DNA of 42,493 bases, from the NCBI RefSeq assembly GCF_003385235.1, contig NZ_PQIA01000082.1:1-42493 (forward strand), given 5' to 3'. The translations under genes were made by a program, and so were the position numbers. The notes beneath the pieces are model-generated. The model ran no database searches and was not told the DNA's origin. It was given only the letters and a program-made list of their open reading frames with translations. This document shows positions 1-7,704 of the stretch, one piece after another (positions within the stretch are counted from its first letter, which is position 1; every line of letters begins with the position of its first letter). This DNA is from Amycolatopsis circi. Its GTDB lineage: Bacteria; Actinomycetota; Actinomycetes; Mycobacteriales; Pseudonocardiaceae.

Positions 1-330
1 GGCCGCCCCCGCCCCCCCCCCCCCCGTTCCGCCGCCGTAGCCCTGGGCCACCGCGGTGTCGGCGTCGGCGTAGTTCTGCGCCGCGTGCTGGACTTTGCCG
101 TTGACCTGTTCGATCAGCTTCACGAAATCGCCGAGCGACGACACGAGTTTCGACTGCAGCAAGGTGTTCGCCGCCGCGACCCCGCTGCCGATGCCCGCGA
201 ACGACAAGGCGTCGATCACGAGCGTCTCGAGGTCGCGCACGGCCGAGAACGCCGCTGAGCCGAGGCCTTCCACGTTCTTCACGATCGCCGACACCTCGGC
301 CGGCAGCACCCGGTAGGTTCCCGCTGTCAT
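1..330 (-). CDS. EspC-like type VII secretion-associated protein (partial, runs off left edge)
   Basis: The minus-strand frame opens with ATG at 330 and stays open to base 1 (110 codons, no stop), so the C-terminus lies outside the window. The visible protein is a small helical, Ala/Val/Leu-rich polypeptide starting MTAGTYRVLPAEVSAIVKN, with a central helix pair and the segment LIEQVNGKVQHAAQNYADAD, followed by a glycine-rich tail. Size, helical pattern and the NYADAD-type end of the second helix are those of EspC/WXG100-like proteins exported by type VII (ESX) systems in actinobacteria; there is no clear WXG motif, so EspC-like is preferred. The tail is encoded by a run of 14 C on the plus strand (12-25), a place where length is easily misread. 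Assignment is by pattern only; a second type VII-related cassette lies at 20361-22734. Confidence 0.6.
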   Translation of the reverse strand, partial: MTAGTYRVLPAEVSAIVKNVEGLGSAAFSAVRDLETLVIDALSFAGIGSGVAAANTLLQSKLVSSLGDFVKLIEQVNGKVQHAAQNYADADTAVAQGYGGGTGGGGAGAA

Positions 331-426
331 ACCAGTGACGATCGCGCACCGGCTCCGCCGCGCACACGGCCGAATTACCCACTTTCGAAGGGGATCGAAT
401 CGCTGCCCGCGGGGTACCTGGGCGGC

Positions 427-1485
427 ATGGAGTCCGACGAGGACCGGCACGACCGGACCGACCACGAGATCGAGCTGCTCGCCGAGCGGCTCTGGGCCTG
501 GTCCCGCGAACCGGCCGGCGACCAGGAGCCGGATCTCGGGCAGCTCGCCGAAGCCGGTTTCGAGATCACCGGCCGCACCGCTCAGTACGGCGCCGGACGG
601 CCGTGCGTGACCCTGCTGCTTCCGTCCGACCGGCTTCGGGAATTCGGGCACAACCTCGTCGCCGCGGCGATCATCGGCGCCGCGCTCGCGACAGCCCGGA
701 CGCTGGAATCCGGTTCCGTCGTGGTCACCGACCGTCCTGCCGACGAGATCGACGCGGTGCTGACTTTCCAGCCCGGCGTGCACACCTGGGCCGCCGCGCC
801 GCTCGCCGCGCGGACCGAACTGCGGGTGACCGTGCACGGCAATTCCGGTCCAGCGCCCGAGGACAGCACCGACGCAGTCGCCTCGCTGGTGCAGGTATTC
901 ACCGCGATCGCCGCACTGCGAGCCCGGCTTCCGGCGGGTGCGACAGTGCAGGGCATCGTGACGCACGGCGGGGAATCGACCGACTTGGTGCCCGATTTCG
1001 CCGAAGCCCGCTTCGGGTTGCGCGCACCGGATTCGGAGTCGCTCGGCCGGGTCGTCACCGAAGTGACCGCAGCCGCCGAGGGTGCCGCGATGGCGACCGG
1101 GACCAAGGCGAACGTCGAACGGTTCGGCCCGATTCACGCGCGATTCCAGGACAATCCAGTACTGTCCGGGCATTTCGCCCGACATCTCGCGGCGTGCGGA
1201 ATCCACGCGTCCCCGTCGGGCGCCGCGGCGGTGCCCGGCCGGGCCGCGGTGGGCGACTTGAGCGTGCGGATGCCGACGATCCATCCGTCGGTCGCGCTCC
1301 ACGATCCGGTGCGTGCGGTCGGCAGCCGGGCGTTCGCCGAGGCGACCGGGTCGCCGCGAGCCCGGACGGTGCTGCTCGCGACGGCGTCAGCGCTGGCCCG
1401 GACCGCGTCGGACCTTCTCGCGCATCCCGCGCTGGTGCGGCAGGCTTGGGACAATTTCGCCGATCGAGCGCGCCGGGGTGGCTAG
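427..1485 (+). CDS. M20-type peptidase/amidohydrolase-like protein, degenerate metal site
   Basis: 352 residues. The layout resembles the M20D/AbgB-PM20D2 amidohydrolases: the segment REFGHNLVAAAIIGAALATA (His about 75) matches the family's GHACGHNL-IGTAAL stretch, a lid-like dimerisation region follows (about 130-230), and MPTIHPSVAL near residue 286 matches the C-terminal MPSIHP metal-site motif. However, the Cys of GHACGH is missing and the usual GTPAEE acid pair is not visible (replaced by VVVTDRPADEID), so catalytic competence is doubtful. Family members hydrolyse N-acyl or dipeptide amide bonds; here I infer only the fold. The start ATG at 427 has no strong ribosome binding site. It ends 10 bases before the alpha/beta hydrolase gene, so the two are probably co-transcribed. 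Alternative: a non-enzymatic paralogue. Confidence 0.65.
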   Translation: MESDEDRHDRTDHEIELLAERLWAWSREPAGDQEPDLGQLAEAGFEITGRTAQYGAGRPCVTLLLPSDRLREFGHNLVAAAIIGAALATARTLESGSVVVTDRPADEIDAVLTFQPGVHTWAAAPLAARTELRVTVHGNSGPAPEDSTDAVASLVQVFTAIAALRARLPAGATVQGIVTHGGESTDLVPDFAEARFGLRAPDSESLGRVVTEVTAAAEGAAMATGTKANVERFGPIHARFQDNPVLSGHFARHLAACGIHASPSGAAAVPGRAAVGDLSVRMPTIHPSVALHDPVRAVGSRAFAEATGSPRARTVLLATASALARTASDLLAHPALVRQAWDNFADRARRGG

Positions 1486-1495
1486 AGTTCTCGGC

Positions 1496-2314
1496 ATGGG
1501 GACGATTGATCTACCACTGCGGGACGGCAGGAATCTTCGAGTGCACGACAGCGGCGGCGACGGCTTTCCGCTGGTGTGGCACCACGGAACTCCGCAATCC
1601 GGTCGCTTGCTGCCGCCCGTGGTGGAGGCCGCCGCCGCACGGGGCTTTCGGGTGGTTTCCTACGGTCGGCCTGGGTACGGCGGGTCCACTCCGCAGGTCG
1701 GCCGGACGGTGGGGTCGGCTGCCGAGGACGTACGGCAACTGACGGACGCACTGGACCTGCCGCGGTTCGCGGTAATGGGAGCGTCCGGCGGCGGCCCGCA
1801 CACGCTGGCTTGCGCCGCGAAGCTGCCAGATCGGGTTACGGCGGCGGTGTGCCTGGCCGGTTTGGCGCCGTTCTCCGAGGACTACGACTGGTACGGCGGG
1901 ATGGTCGACGATAGCTCGTTGCGTGCCGCCCGCAAAGGCCGCGAAACCCGGCTGCAGCACGGAGAAACGCAGGAATTCGACCCGACGAGCTTCACCGACG
2001 CGGACTGGGCGGCGTTGCGCGGCACGTGGGGCCCGCTGGGTCAGGACGCTGGCGCGGCCGGTGACGTGGCCGCCGAAGCCGACGACGACCTCGCGTATGT
2101 GACGCCGTGGGGATTCTCCGTCGCCGACGTGCGGGTTCCGGTGCTGCTGGTGCACGGCGGCGAGGATCAGATCGTCCCGTTCGGCCACAGCGAATGGCTC
2201 CTGCGGAATCTCCCCGACGCCGAACTGTGGTCGCGTCCGCGCGACGGGCACATCTCGGTGCTGAACGCTCTCCCGACCGCACTCGACTGGCTGCGCAACC
2301 TCGTCGTCCGCTGA
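1496..2314 (+). CDS. alpha/beta hydrolase
   Basis: 272 residues, a usual size for a single-domain alpha/beta hydrolase. Visible hallmarks are the oxyanion strand-loop WHHGTPQSG (about 29-37), the nucleophile elbow GASGGG with the Ser at about residue 98, the acid in VHGGEDQIVPFG near 225, and the catalytic His in RDGHISVLNA near the C-terminus, in canonical order. No signal peptide or membrane segment, so cytoplasmic. The substrate cannot be read from the sequence. ATG at 1496 is chosen because the conserved fold starts directly after it; the frame is open further upstream but that part lies over the M20-like gene. A 65-base inverted repeat starts 8 bases after the stop and probably ends transcription. 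Confidence 0.85.
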   Translation: MGTIDLPLRDGRNLRVHDSGGDGFPLVWHHGTPQSGRLLPPVVEAAAARGFRVVSYGRPGYGGSTPQVGRTVGSAAEDVRQLTDALDLPRFAVMGASGGGPHTLACAAKLPDRVTAAVCLAGLAPFSEDYDWYGGMVDDSSLRAARKGRETRLQHGETQEFDPTSFTDADWAALRGTWGPLGQDAGAAGDVAAEADDDLAYVTPWGFSVADVRVPVLLVHGGEDQIVPFGHSEWLLRNLPDAELWSRPRDGHISVLNALPTALDWLRNLVVR

Positions 2315-2321
2315 CCGCCGC

Positions 2322-2386
2322 CAGCTGTCCGTGAAGGGAACCTTCACGGACTCAGAGTCCCTCAGGGTTCCCCTCACAGACAGCTG
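2322..2386. repeat. palindromic intergenic repeat, 49-nt family copy 1
   Basis: CAGCTGTC at 2322 pairs with GACAGCTG ending at 2386; inside, GTGAAGGGAACC pairs with GGTTCCCCTCAC with one mismatch. The core 2329-2377 is 49 nt long and aligns without gaps to 28407-28455 and 28469-28517. Smaller palindromes are nested in it (GTGAAGG-GAA-CCTTCAC and GGACTCAGAGTCC). It follows the stop of the alpha/beta hydrolase by 8 bases, so a transcription terminator or RNA-stabilising hairpin role is likely (inference). Confidence 0.75.
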
Positions 2387-2423
2387 GGCAGGAACTCGCG
2401 CAACGCCGGTTATCGTGTCAGGC

Positions 2424-3398
2424 ATGAGCAACGTCGAGACCGAACCGGCCGAACTAGCGTGCGGCGGAGACCCCGTCGATCCCGGCAAGGTCGAGATCCT
2501 CGACGCCCGCTCCGTCCCGCTCGGCGGCCCGCGGGCCATGCCGGTGCGGCGCACCCTGCCGCAACGCCAGCGCTCGCTGATCGGCGCGTGGTGCTTCGCC
2601 GACCACTACGGTCCCGACGACACCTCCGTCAGCGGCGGCATGTCCGTCGGCCCGCATCCGCACACCGGGCTGCAGACGGTGAGCTGGCTGTTCACCGGCG
2701 AGATCGAGCACCGCGACAGCCTCGGTTCGCACGCGATGGTCCGGCCCGGGGAGCTGAACCTGATGACCGGCGGGCACGGCATCTGCCACGAAGAGGTGTC
2801 GACGCCGGAAACCACGACGCTGCACGGGGTCCAGCTGTGGGTCGCGCTGCCGGACGAGCACCGGCACACCGCCCGCGACTTCCAGCATTACGCCCCGCCG
2901 ACCACCCGGCTCGACGGGGCCACCGCGCGCGTCTTCCTCGGCTCACTCGCCGGGGAAACCTCGCCGGTGAAGACCTTCACTCCCTTGCTGGGCGCGGAAA
3001 TCGTCCTCGACCCAGGCGCGAGCCTCAGTCTCGACGCGGACCCGTCCTTCGAGCACGGCGTCCTGCTCGACACCGGCGAGGTCACCTTCGCGGGCACCCC
3101 GCTGCAGCAGGCCCAGCTCGGCTATCTCGGCATCAACGCGACCACGCTCCACCTGCACAACCCCGGGTCCGCCCCGGCGCGGGCGATCGTGCTCGGCGGC
3201 CCGCCGTTCGGCGAGGAAATCCTGATGTGGTGGAACTTCGTCGGCCGCAGCCACGACGAGATCGCCGAGTACCGCGAGGCCTGGGAGGCGAACTCCGACC
3301 AGTTCGGCGCGATCGACCCGTACCCCGGCGGCCCGGCGCGGCTGCCCGCTCCCCCGCTGCCCGCGGTGCGCATCAAACCGCGCCGGAACCCCTCGTGA
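2424..3398 (+). CDS. pirin family protein (cupin)
   Basis: 324 residues, close to the usual 280-320 for pirins. The pirin N-terminal cupin is evident: GPHPHTGLQTVSWLFTGEIE (about 73-92) supplies the His pair of the iron site, followed by a His in GEIEHRD and by MTGGHGICHEE, matching the family's conserved GxGxxHxE. A C-terminal cupin half follows, ending with GPPFGEEILMWWNFV and EANSDQFGAI, typical of pirin C-terminal domains. Pirins are cytoplasmic iron-binding cupins; some are quercetinases, others redox-sensing regulators, and this sequence does not decide between them. ATG at 2424 is used; an in-frame ATG at 2331 lies inside the palindromic repeat and is rejected. The stop codon is part of the 44-nt palindrome at 3393-3436. 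Confidence 0.88.
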   Translation: MSNVETEPAELACGGDPVDPGKVEILDARSVPLGGPRAMPVRRTLPQRQRSLIGAWCFADHYGPDDTSVSGGMSVGPHPHTGLQTVSWLFTGEIEHRDSLGSHAMVRPGELNLMTGGHGICHEEVSTPETTTLHGVQLWVALPDEHRHTARDFQHYAPPTTRLDGATARVFLGSLAGETSPVKTFTPLLGAEIVLDPGASLSLDADPSFEHGVLLDTGEVTFAGTPLQQAQLGYLGINATTLHLHNPGSAPARAIVLGGPPFGEEILMWWNFVGRSHDEIAEYREAWEANSDQFGAIDPYPGGPARLPAPPLPAVRIKPRRNPS

Positions 3399-3436
3399 GC
3401 GGCAATCCCGGTTAGAACCGGCGCCGGCACTCACAA
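3393..3436. repeat. 44-nt palindromic repeat, copy 1 (contains both stop codons)
   Basis: Begins TCGTGAGCGG, has the centre CCGGTTAGAACCGG and ends CACTCACAA. The outer arms and centre are palindromic, the inner parts imperfect. The TGA of the pirin gene (3396-3398) is in the left arm and the TGA of the converging PAP2 gene (3431-3433, minus strand) is in the right arm. Three more 44-nt copies lie at 31875, 40665 and 40803, all at gene ends. Likely a bidirectional terminator. Confidence 0.8.
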
Positions 3437-4351
3437 CCCCTGCCGAGACTCCGCTTCACGCACCCGGTTCCGCGCCCCGGACGGGTCGAAGTTCACCCGC
3501 CGGAGTGGTCCAGCCGCCAGCAACACCACCGCCACCGCACTCACGGCCGCCAGTACCAGCGCCGCCACAAAGCGAGCGGGCACCGACGTCGCCGAGGCCA
3601 GCACCACGTACCCGCCCAGCACCACCACGGTCGGCCCGAGCAGCGCGACCCCGGTCAGCGCCACCGGGATCCGGCCGCCGTCCGGACGTCGCGCCGAGAC
3701 GACCGCCGCGCCCGCCGACACCACCGCGGCCACCAGCAGGCACGCGCCCACGGTGTCCGACAGCCGGTGCCAGCTGAGCGCGACGGTCGCCGCGGCCACC
3801 CAGGCGACGACGGGCGCACCCACGGCGAGCACCCAGGTCCGGAACCGCGCGGGCAGCACCACGGCCAGTGCCAGCAGCACGGCGGTGGCCGCGCTCACGT
3901 GCCCGCTCGGAAAGCTGTTGTGGTGCGGCGCTCCCGCCGAGCCGACGTCGGGCCGGTCCAGCAGGTAGATCTTGAGCAGCTGCGCGGCGGCCAGCGGCAG
4001 CAAGTACAACACCAGCGCGGTCACCCCGAGCGCGAACCGCTTGCGCAGCACGGCGAGCGCCACGATGACGATCCCGGCCGCGCCGAACACCTCGACCCCG
4101 TCGATCCCGGCCAGCGGCCGCGCCCAGTCCACAGTGGACCGCGGAAGGTTCTGCGCGAGGCGGACGACGCCGTCCTCGGCTCGCTGCCCGGCCTCGGTCC
4201 GCACGAACAGCAGGTAGGCGACGACGAACGCGCCCGCGAACCCGATCGCGGCCGCGACCAGCACGGCGGTCCGCGAACGCCGTCGAGGGGCGAGCGCGTG
4301 CCGGGGCGCGGACAGGGGCACGGTCGGCGTTTCAGGAGTCAGCACTGCCAT
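3431..4351 (-). CDS. PAP2-superfamily membrane phosphatase
   Basis: 306 residues with an N-terminal cytoplasmic stretch, a first membrane helix at about 29-49 and several further hydrophobic helices. The three-part phosphatase signature is complete and in order: KIYLLDRP (KX6RP), SFPSGHVSA (PSGH) and SWHRLSD (SRX5HX3D type, with W in place of R). This is the active site of type 2 phosphatidic acid phosphatases, which dephosphorylate lipid or undecaprenyl phosphates on the outer face of the membrane. The exact lipid substrate is not visible. It converges on the pirin gene, sharing the palindromic repeat in which its stop codon lies, and is divergent from the response regulator, with 103 bases between the starts that should carry both promoters. 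Confidence 0.9.
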   Translation of the reverse strand: MAVLTPETPTVPLSAPRHALAPRRRSRTAVLVAAAIGFAGAFVVAYLLFVRTEAGQRAEDGVVRLAQNLPRSTVDWARPLAGIDGVEVFGAAGIVIVALAVLRKRFALGVTALVLYLLPLAAAQLLKIYLLDRPDVGSAGAPHHNSFPSGHVSAATAVLLALAVVLPARFRTWVLAVGAPVVAWVAAATVALSWHRLSDTVGACLLVAAVVSAGAAVVSARRPDGGRIPVALTGVALLGPTVVVLGGYVVLASATSVPARFVAALVLAAVSAVAVVLLAAGPLRRVNFDPSGARNRVREAESRQGL

Positions 4352-4454
4352 GCCTTCAAGACTGGCCGCCGGATTTCGGGATCTCGTCAGAGCTGTGTCA
4401 TGGTTTCGCTACAAGATCCGCCCGGCTCGCGCGAATCCGCGGGTGTTCCGAATA

Positions 4455-5150
4455 ATGGCCCCTGTGGCTGTGGCTGTGGTGTTGGTGATCGAGGACGACC
4501 CGTCCGTCCGCGAGGGCATGGAGCTGGCGCTGCGCCGTCAGGGACACACGGTGCACACCGCCGCGACCGGCGAGGACGGCGTCACCCAGCTGCGCGAACG
4601 CGCGCCCGACCTCGTGGTGCTCGACCTGATGCTGCCCGGCATCGACGGATTCGAGACGTGCCGCCGGATCCGCGCGCTCGGCCAGGTGCCGATCATCATG
4701 CTCACCGCGCGCAGCGACGATTTCGACATCGTCGCCGGACTCGAAGCGGGCGCCGACGACTACGTCGTGAAGCCGATCGAACCGCGCGTGCTCGACGCCC
4801 GGATCCGCGCGGTGCTGCGCCGCACCGCCGCCGAACCCGGGGCCACCGGCCCCGAACAGCACGGCGACCTGGTGATCGACCGGGCCGGAATGCTGGTGCG
4901 CAAGCACGGCGAGCAGGTCTCGCTCACGCCGACCGAACTGAAGCTGCTGCTGGAGATCTCGCGCACGCCAGGCCAGGTGTACAGCCGCAGCCAGCTGCTC
5001 GCCTCGGTGTGGGGGCACGATTATCTCGGCGATTCCCGCCTGGTCGATGCCTGCGTACAGCGGCTGCGCGCGAAGATCGAGGACGTTCCGGCGCGGCCGG
5101 ACCACGTGCAGACCGTCCGCGGCTTCGGCTACCGGTTCGGTCGCTCGTGA
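4455..5150 (+). CDS. OmpR/PhoB-type response regulator
   Basis: 231 residues from ATG 4455. The receiver domain (about 8-120) has the acidic pair D14-D15, phospho-acceptor D57 in VVLDLMLPGIDGF, switch T84 in IIMLTARS and K106 in DDYVVKPIEP. A winged-helix DNA-binding domain (about 135-230) ends in VQTVRGFGYRF, the hallmark of OmpR/PhoB regulators. A GTG at 4464 is an alternative start; neither has a clear ribosome binding site, so leaderless translation is possible. The histidine kinase gene follows after 13 bases and a lipoprotein gene overlaps that, so this is a three-gene signalling operon. The arrangement recalls mtrA-mtrB-lpqB and the cseB-cseC genes of Streptomyces; orthology is not provable here. 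Confidence 0.92.
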   Translation: MAPVAVAVVLVIEDDPSVREGMELALRRQGHTVHTAATGEDGVTQLRERAPDLVVLDLMLPGIDGFETCRRIRALGQVPIIMLTARSDDFDIVAGLEAGADDYVVKPIEPRVLDARIRAVLRRTAAEPGATGPEQHGDLVIDRAGMLVRKHGEQVSLTPTELKLLLEISRTPGQVYSRSQLLASVWGHDYLGDSRLVDACVQRLRAKIEDVPARPDHVQTVRGFGYRFGRS

Positions 5151-5163
5151 AGCGGGACAGGTC

Positions 5164-6573
5164 GTGAAGCGGCTCCGGTCGTGGGTGTCCGGGCTGCGCC
5201 TGCGGCTGGTGCTGGCGTTCGCGGCGATGACGCTGGTCGGCGCGGGCGCGGCGGCGGGCGCGAGCTACGTGTCCGCGCGCAACACGATCCTGGCCGGCGT
5301 GCAGGACCCTGCGATGGTGCAGCTGCGCGACGAGGTCCGGACGTACCTGCCGCAGCTGACCCTCCCGCCCGACCAGCAGCAGCTCGACAACATGGCCAGT
5401 TCGCTCAAGGGCGTCACGAGCGTCGTGTTCGGGTCGCTGCATTCGCGCGTCGGGCTGAATCCGGCGGAAATACCCGCCGGGCTGCGCACCGCGGTCGCGG
5501 GCGGGACCAGCATCCAGTTCCAGCGCGTCATCGAGAGCGGGCGCCCGGTGCTCTACATCGGGATGCCGCTGCTGCGCTACGGCGCTGCGCAGGGCGAACA
5601 CACCGGCATCGAGGTCTACAAGACGGTCCCGCTGGCCGCCCAGCAGGCCGCGATCGACCAGCTGGCGACGCGCGCGTGGCAGATGACCGCGCTGGCCCTG
5701 CCGATCGCAGTCGCGCTGGCGCTGCTGGCCGCGCGGCAGGTGCTGCAGCCGGTGCGCGCGCTGAACTCGGCGGCCCGCAAACTCGGCGACGGGCAGCTCG
5801 ATGTGCGCCTGCCCGCCAAGGGTTCCGACGAGCTGGCCCAGCTCGTCACCACGTTCAACCACACCGCGGCGGAGCTGGAACGCACCGTCGGTTCGCTGCG
5901 CGAGATGGAGGCCGACGCGCGCCGGTTCGTCGCCGACGTCTCGCACGAGCTGCGCACCCCGCTGGCCGCGATGAACGTGGTGACCGACGTCCTCGACGAG
6001 GACGCCGACCAGCTGCCCTCGGACACCGCGGTGGCGGCGCGGCTGGTGTCGTCCGAAACGCGCCGGCTGACCCGGCTCGTGCAGGACTTGGTCGAGATCT
6101 CCCGGTTCGACGCCGGACGGGCCGAACTGCGGGTCGAAGAGGTCGACCTGGCCGAGGCTGTGAAGAACAGCCTCGCCGCGCGCGGCTGGACCGACTCCGT
6201 GGTGGCCGATCTGCCCAGCGTCACCGTGCCCGCGGACCCGCGGCGGCTCGACCTGGTCATCGCGAATCTCGTCGGCAACGCCCTGCACCACGGCGCTCCG
6301 CCGGTCGAAATCCAGCTGAGCACCGACGACGCGACGGTTTCGCTCGCTGTCACCGACCACGGCCCGGGAATCCCCGAGGAGGTGCTGCCGAAGGTGTTCG
6401 ACCGCTTCGCGAAGGCCGACACGTCACGGGCTCGATCCGACGGCAGCGGCCTCGGCTTGTCGATCGCGCTGGAGAACGCCCGGCTGCACGGAGGCGGCAT
6501 CGAAGCGGCAAACACCGGCGACGGGGCGCGGTTCACGCTCCGACTTCCCCGCACCGCGCAGGAGGAGCGATGA
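5164..6573 (+). CDS. sensor histidine kinase with HAMP domain
   Basis: 469 residues. GTG at 5164 is chosen because GGACAGG precedes it and the first membrane helix (about 12-34) follows at once. An extracytoplasmic sensor part (about 35-170) leads to a second helix near 175-195, then a HAMP domain (QPVRALNSAARKLGDGQLDV onward), the phospho-acceptor helix with H261 in ADVSHELRTPLAAM, and an ATPase domain with N box NLVGNALHHG, G1 DHGPGIPEE, F box VFDRFAKAD and G2 GSGLGLSIA. All catalytic boxes look intact. It autophosphorylates on His and should phosphorylate the regulator encoded 13 bases upstream. The stop overlaps the ATG of the lipoprotein gene, so translation is coupled. The signal is unknown; an envelope signal is plausible because the partner is a lipoprotein. 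Confidence 0.93.
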   Translation: MKRLRSWVSGLRLRLVLAFAAMTLVGAGAAAGASYVSARNTILAGVQDPAMVQLRDEVRTYLPQLTLPPDQQQLDNMASSLKGVTSVVFGSLHSRVGLNPAEIPAGLRTAVAGGTSIQFQRVIESGRPVLYIGMPLLRYGAAQGEHTGIEVYKTVPLAAQQAAIDQLATRAWQMTALALPIAVALALLAARQVLQPVRALNSAARKLGDGQLDVRLPAKGSDELAQLVTTFNHTAAELERTVGSLREMEADARRFVADVSHELRTPLAAMNVVTDVLDEDADQLPSDTAVAARLVSSETRRLTRLVQDLVEISRFDAGRAELRVEEVDLAEAVKNSLAARGWTDSVVADLPSVTVPADPRRLDLVIANLVGNALHHGAPPVEIQLSTDDATVSLAVTDHGPGIPEEVLPKVFDRFAKADTSRARSDGSGLGLSIALENARLHGGGIEAANTGDGARFTLRLPRTAQEER

Positions 6574-7052
6574 AACTGCCCCGGCTCTTCTTGGCGCTGG
6601 TCTCGGTCTTGCTCCTCGCCGGTTGCGGCGTCCAGCCGACCGGAGTGATCCCCGCCGGAGATGCCCCCGGCGGCTTCCAGCTGGGCGCGCCGCGTCCGCA
6701 AATCACCCTCTACTTCGTCTACGCGGGACAGCTCAGCCCGGTGCAGCGCGCCTGGGCCAGGGACGCGACCCCCACGACGGTGCTGACGGAACTGTTCGGC
6801 GGCCCGACTCGCACAGAAGAACAAGAGGGCTTCTACTCGATGCTCTCGCCTGGTCGGCACGTCACAGTCGACACCTCGGCCCAGCCGGTCACCGTGTCCG
6901 TCTCCGAATCGATGAAACTGCTGTACCCGATCGGGCTGCAGCAAGTGGTCTGCACCGTGTCCGCGTCGCTAGCGGCGTCCGGACAGTCGATCGGCAATGG
7001 GATCACCGTCGTCGCCTCGGACACCAAGCTCGAATCCTTGTACTGCAACTAG
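6570..7052 (+). CDS. GerM-domain-like lipoprotein
   Basis: 160 residues. ATG at 6570 overlaps the kinase stop (ATGA) and is preceded by GGAGGAG. A short signal peptide ends in the lipobox LLAGC (Cys about 20), so the mature protein is expected to be lipid-anchored outside the membrane. The remaining about 135 residues carry a single domain with ITLYFVYAGQLSPVQR, TPTTVLTELFGGPTRTE and GLQQVVCTVSAS, the pattern of GerM/LpqB N-terminal domains (short strand, then a helix with xxLLxGP). LpqB of mycobacteria works with the MtrAB two-component system; this is a much shorter relative placed the same way after a kinase gene, so it probably modulates the kinase (inference). Its TAG stop shares the CTAG palindrome with the converging TetR gene. 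Confidence 0.85.
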   Translation: MKLPRLFLALVSVLLLAGCGVQPTGVIPAGDAPGGFQLGAPRPQITLYFVYAGQLSPVQRAWARDATPTTVLTELFGGPTRTEEQEGFYSMLSPGRHVTVDTSAQPVTVSVSESMKLLYPIGLQQVVCTVSASLAASGQSIGNGITVVASDTKLESLYCN

Positions 7053-7648
7053 CTTTTCGCCTTGGGCAAGAACCCGAGCACGACCCGGTCGACGGTCGCC
7101 AGGACGACTTCCGTCGCGCTGCTGCCGTCCGGCACCTGCCGCAACGCTGCCTCCAACGCGCCCAACACCGCGCCGGTCAACGCAGCCGCCTCGACCCGAT
7201 CCAACTGCGGCTCGCAGGTCTCATAGAGCTTGCCCGCCCACCGATCGCCCACCACGGCGTTGCGCAGCAGGTATCCGGCGCGCAACGCGGGCACCGCGGC
7301 GAGCAGCCGGGTGCGCACCTCGGTGAGCGGATGGTCGAGCGGAAAACTCCACGCATCCGCCGTCGCCAGCGCGTGCACGGTCCTGGTGACCAGCTCGGCA
7401 ACCTGCTCGTCCGGCCCCGCCGCGGCGAAGACCCTGTCCACGACCTCGTCGTAAAGATGCTGGTCAGCGAACACGACGTCCTCTTTGGTGGCGAAGTAGT
7501 TGAAAAACGTCGCCGGAGAAACCTTCGCCCGCGCGGCGATCTCGGCGACAGTCGTGCCGTCGTAACCCTGCTCGTCGAACAGCGTGAGCGCAGCCTCGAT
7601 CAGCGCTTGGCGGGTCCGCCGCTTCTTCTCTTCCCGCAACCCGGTCAT
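7049..7648 (-). CDS. TetR family transcriptional repressor
   Basis: 199 residues. The N-terminal helix-turn-helix (about 12-58) is textbook TetR: RTRQALIEAALTLFDEQGYD, TTVAEIAARAKVSPATFFNYF and KEDVV. The C-terminal ligand-binding half is all helical with no recognisable ligand signature. The gene is divergent from an FAD-dependent oxidoreductase, with 56 bases between the two starts that contain two TTAG/CTAA dyads, so it most likely represses both genes and is released by a substrate or product of the oxidoreductase (inference). It converges on the GerM-like lipoprotein gene; the two stops overlap by 4 bases at CTAG (7049-7052). Confidence 0.92.
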   Translation of the reverse strand: MTGLREEKKRRTRQALIEAALTLFDEQGYDGTTVAEIAARAKVSPATFFNYFATKEDVVFADQHLYDEVVDRVFAAAGPDEQVAELVTRTVHALATADAWSFPLDHPLTEVRTRLLAAVPALRAGYLLRNAVVGDRWAGKLYETCEPQLDRVEAAALTGAVLGALEAALRQVPDGSSATEVVLATVDRVVLGFLPKAKS

Positions 7649-7658
7649 GGCGTGAATC

Positions 7659-7673
7659 TTAGCGTTACTCTAA
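7659..7673. promoter_or_regulatory. candidate TetR operator, site 1
   Basis: TTAGCGTTACTCTAA is an imperfect dyad with TTAG and CTAA ends, located 11 bases upstream of the TetR start. It shares the half-sites TTAG-n-GT and CTCTAA with site 2 just downstream. Confidence 0.55.
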
Positions 7674-7674
7674 A

Positions 7675-7691
7675 CTTAGAGTGTCTCTAAG
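7675..7691. promoter_or_regulatory. candidate TetR operator, site 2 (perfect dyad)
   Basis: CTTAGAGTGTCTCTAAG is a perfect 7+7 inverted repeat around TGT, 13 bases before the ATG of the FAD oxidoreductase. With site 1 it fills the short divergent region and probably covers both promoters. Confidence 0.65.
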
Positions 7692-7704
7692 ATTGGAGGT
7701 CCCG

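Noticed and set aside
2331..2423. In-frame ATG upstream of the pirin gene
   Set aside because: The 31 extra codons lie inside the 49-nt palindromic repeat; ATG 2424 matches the family start region.
3767..5167. Plus-strand frame of 466 codons over the PAP2 and regulator genes
   Set aside because: It is a shadow: both the PAP2 and the response regulator show complete family motifs in their own frames.
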